A stretch of DNA of 21,778 nt from an uncultured Oscillospiraceae bacterium (GTDB lineage: Bacteria; Bacillota; Clostridia; Oscillospirales; Oscillospiraceae), in NCBI GenBank assembly GCA_934630555.1, contig CAKTXB010000005.1:1-21778 (forward strand), written 5' to 3'. Below the pieces are notes generated by a model. It had not been told where the DNA came from. It worked only from the letters and a program-made list of their open reading frames with translations, and did no database searches. Numbering within the stretch: the stretch's first letter is position 1; each line of letters starts with the position of its first letter. Positions 20,141-21,778 of this stretch are shown here, in pieces. The position numbers and the translations under genes were made by a program.

Positions 20141-21082
20141 GTGCTGCATTATTATGTGAATGAGTCGAACGATCCGTATTTTAATCAGGCGTTCGAGGAG
20201 TATGTGTTCCGCAATACGCCGTATGACGATGTGCTGCTGCTTTGGCGCAGCCGGCCGGCTGTGGTGTGCGGCTGCTATCAGAATCTGTTCTGCGAGGTGC
20301 ATCTGCCGACGGCCATGGCGCGCGGTGTGGCGATCGTGCGGCGCGAAACAGGCGGCGGCGCGGTTTATCATGACCTGGGCAACGTCAATTATACCCGCAT
20401 CTGCCGCTGCGCGGACAGGCAGGCGGATTACGCGCGCTTCATTCAGCCGGTCGTGGAGGCACTGCGGCGCATGGGCATCGACGCGCGGATGAACCGCACG
20501 TGCGACATTGCGATCGGTGGGGAAAAGATCTCCGGCAGCGCGCAAAAGATCGCCGGCGGGCGCGTGCTGCACCATGGCACGCTGCTGTATGATGCCGATC
20601 TGCAGGCGCTGCGGCTGCTGGCAAACGGCGCGCGCGGGCATTACACGACACGCGGCGTGGCGTCGGTGCCGCAGCCGGTGACGAATATTGCCGCGCACTG
20701 GAACGAGAAGATGCCCGCGGAGGCGTTTGCGCGACAGCTTTTGCAGGAGCTTGCCGGGCCGGACGCACAGCGTGCGGCGCTGGAGGATGCGGCGCTGGAG
20801 GAGATCGCGCGGCTGGGGCGGGAAAAATATGCCGCGTGGCAGTGGACCTACGGCAAAACGCCCGCATTTGAATTTGAAAACAAAGCCGTGTTCGCGGGCA
20901 CGCCGGTCACGGTGCGCTACGCGGCGAAGCATGGCGTTATTTTGCAGATCGCGTGTGAAAACGCGCCGCCCGCGCTGCGGGCGTTGGAGCAAAGACTGCG
21001 CGGGTGCGCGCTGGATCCTGCCGTGCTGGGGCCGCTGTGCCGAAACGCGGGGGATGCGGAGTTTTGGAAATTTCTGTTTTAG
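20141..21082 (+). CDS. lplA: Lipoate--protein ligase A
   Basis: A 313-residue lipoate ligase that activates lipoate with ATP and transfers it to a lysine of lipoyl domains. The family motif RRETGGGAVYHDLGNVN is at residues 67-83 and the lipoyl-AMP site GGEKISGSAQK has its conserved lysine at about 129. A C-terminal accessory domain follows (from ~230), as in full-length LplA. The GTG start at 20141 has GGAGG at 8-nt spacing and follows a good promoter; the frame is open from 20045 but would cross the -35/-10 boxes. First gene of an operon with a free-standing lipoyl-domain protein and lipA, so salvage and synthesis are combined in one unit. Confidence 0.93.
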   Translation: MLHYYVNESNDPYFNQAFEEYVFRNTPYDDVLLLWRSRPAVVCGCYQNLFCEVHLPTAMARGVAIVRRETGGGAVYHDLGNVNYTRICRCADRQADYARFIQPVVEALRRMGIDARMNRTCDIAIGGEKISGSAQKIAGGRVLHHGTLLYDADLQALRLLANGARGHYTTRGVASVPQPVTNIAAHWNEKMPAEAFARQLLQELAGPDAQRAALEDAALEEIARLGREKYAAWQWTYGKTPAFEFENKAVFAGTPVTVRYAAKHGVILQIACENAPPALRALEQRLRGCALDPAVLGPLCRNAGDAEFWKFLF

Positions 21083-21094
21083 GAGGAAGCTGCA

Positions 21095-21331
21095 ATGAAA
21101 AAGGAACTGAAAATGCCGAAGCTGCGGCCGGAGATGGAGCGCGGCGTGCTGTGCGCGTGGCTGAAGGAGCCGGGTGAGGCGTATCACAAGGGCGAGGCCA
21201 TTTTTGAGATCGAAACGGAAAAGGTCGTCAACCAGATCGAGGCGGAGCAGGACGGCGTGATGGGCCGCCAGCTTGTGGAAGAGGGCGACGAGATCACGGT
21301 CGGCGCGCCGATCGCTGAGGTGGAGGACTGA
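21095..21331 (+). CDS. Free-standing lipoyl-domain protein
   Basis: A 78-residue protein consisting only of a biotinyl/lipoyl attachment domain. MPKLRPEMERGVLCAWLKEPGEAYHKGE is the first half; FEIETEKVVNQIEAEQDG holds the lipoylatable lysine (K43) on the hairpin turn; GDEITVGAPIAEVED closes the domain. The ETEKV context resembles the lipoyl domains of 2-oxoacid dehydrogenase E2 subunits more than biotin carriers (which have AMKM). No peripheral-subunit-binding or catalytic E2 domain is attached, so it is a stand-alone carrier or a split-off E2 domain. AGGAGG precedes ATG 21095. It sits 12 bp after lplA and overlaps lipA by one base (TGATG), so it is probably their substrate. Confidence 0.9.
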   Translation: MKKELKMPKLRPEMERGVLCAWLKEPGEAYHKGEAIFEIETEKVVNQIEAEQDGVMGRQLVEEGDEITVGAPIAEVED

Positions 21332-21778
21332 TGGGTACATACCAGAAAAAGCCGGATTGGCTGAAGGTACAGTATAACCGGGAGGCCGTGGAAGAAGTCG
21401 CAAGACTGATGAAGGACCTGAAGCTCAACACCGTGTGCAAGGAGGCCAACTGCCCGAATCTGGGAGAGTGCTATAAAAAGCACACGGCGACGTTTATGGT
21501 CATGGGCAGCGCCTGCACGCGCAACTGCCGGTTCTGCAACGTGTCGTGCGCAAAGCCGCAGCCGCTTGACCCGGACGAGCCGGGGCATCTGGCCGAGGTG
21601 GCCAAAAAGCTGGCGCTGCGGCACGTGGTGGTGACGCAGGTCACGCGCGACGATCTGCCGGACGGCGGCGCGGCGCACATGGCGGCGGTCATACGCGCGG
21701 TACATGAGGCGTGCCCCGGCACGACGGTGGAGGTGCTGATCTCCGACCTGAAGGGAAGCGAGGAGGCGCTTCAGACCG
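21331..21778 (+). CDS. lipA: Lipoyl synthase (partial, cut by window end)
   Basis: The first 149 residues of lipoyl synthase, the radical SAM enzyme that inserts two sulfurs into octanoyl groups on lipoyl domains. Both cluster motifs are present: C36-x4-C41-x5-C47 (auxiliary cluster) and C62-x3-C66-x2-C69 (SAM cluster, CTRNCRFC), followed by VVVTQVTRDDLPDGGA. ATG 21331 shares its A with the upstream stop (TGATG). The remaining roughly half of the protein lies beyond the window. Context suggests lipA acts on, or together with, the adjacent lipoyl carrier. Confidence 0.95.
   Translation, partial: MGTYQKKPDWLKVQYNREAVEEVARLMKDLKLNTVCKEANCPNLGECYKKHTATFMVMGSACTRNCRFCNVSCAKPQPLDPDEPGHLAEVAKKLALRHVVVTQVTRDDLPDGGAAHMAAVIRAVHEACPGTTVEVLISDLKGSEEALQT

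Noticed and set aside
19778..21403. A 541-codon open frame on the minus strand
   Set aside because: It runs across spoIVB, a terminator, a promoter, lplA and the lipoyl-domain gene, all well supported on the other strand. The product is Arg/His-rich and unlike any family I know.

Overview
The window reads as chromosomal DNA of an endospore-forming, GC-rich member of the Clostridia. The evidence is AGGAGG-type ribosome sites, compact intrinsic terminators, clean sigma-A promoters with 17-bp spacers, a SpoIVB serine protease, a SpoIVFB-like M50 protease, DegV and DUF1836 proteins, and a paired radical-SAM/DUF2344 locus. An Oscillospiraceae-like gut bacterium is a reasonable inference, but the sequence alone does not fix the genus. 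No phage structural genes, transposases, rRNA genes or CRISPR arrays were seen.

Layout. 1-255: a structured intergenic repeat and a terminator. 256-2258 (minus): an MBL-fold hydrolase translationally coupled to an M20 amidohydrolase. 2445-3698 (plus): a lipoprotein with a C-terminal SH3 domain, diverging from the M20 gene. 3699-4071: gene-free, with three hairpins and a 50-nt purine tract. 4072-4947 (minus) DegV and 5082-5684 (plus) a DUF1836 regulator diverge around an inverted repeat. 5932-6977 (plus): azlC-azlD. 7012-8021: an accessory-looking stretch with the second copy of the structured repeat between 31-bp direct repeats, a probably frameshifted small membrane protein, an XRE regulator with a palindromic operator, and a 100-bp-period tandem duplication carrying the 3' end of tRNA-Lys. 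8022-8485 (minus): a five-gene tRNA operon, transcribed Gly-Arg-His-Gln-Lys.

8643-11858 (minus): a tightly coupled three-gene operon of ATP-grasp enzyme, PHP phosphoesterase and SLH-tailed polysaccharide deacetylase, plausibly for the cell envelope. 11969-12439 (minus): small multidrug-export family protein. 12472-15829 (minus): an overlapping run of a one-TM protein, SpoIVFB-like protease, TIGR03960-type radical SAM protein and its DUF2344 partner. 15961-17718 (plus): argS. 17875-18264 (minus): a bacterial PH-domain protein. About 18385-18546 (minus): a promoter-to-terminator unit with no convincing ORF, a candidate small RNA. 18654-18727 (minus): tRNA-Gln(CTG). 19027-19998 (plus): spoIVB. 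20141 to the window end (plus): lipoate ligase, a free-standing lipoyl-domain protein and lipoyl synthase (cut by the edge), a compact lipoylation operon.

The most notable observations are (i) the ~215-bp dispersed repeat, whose two copies keep the same four hairpins through compensatory base changes, (ii) the ATP-grasp/PHP/deacetylase cassette, (iii) the orphan transcription unit at 18385-18546, and (iv) an 86-residue one-TM protein in the position SpoIVFA would occupy.
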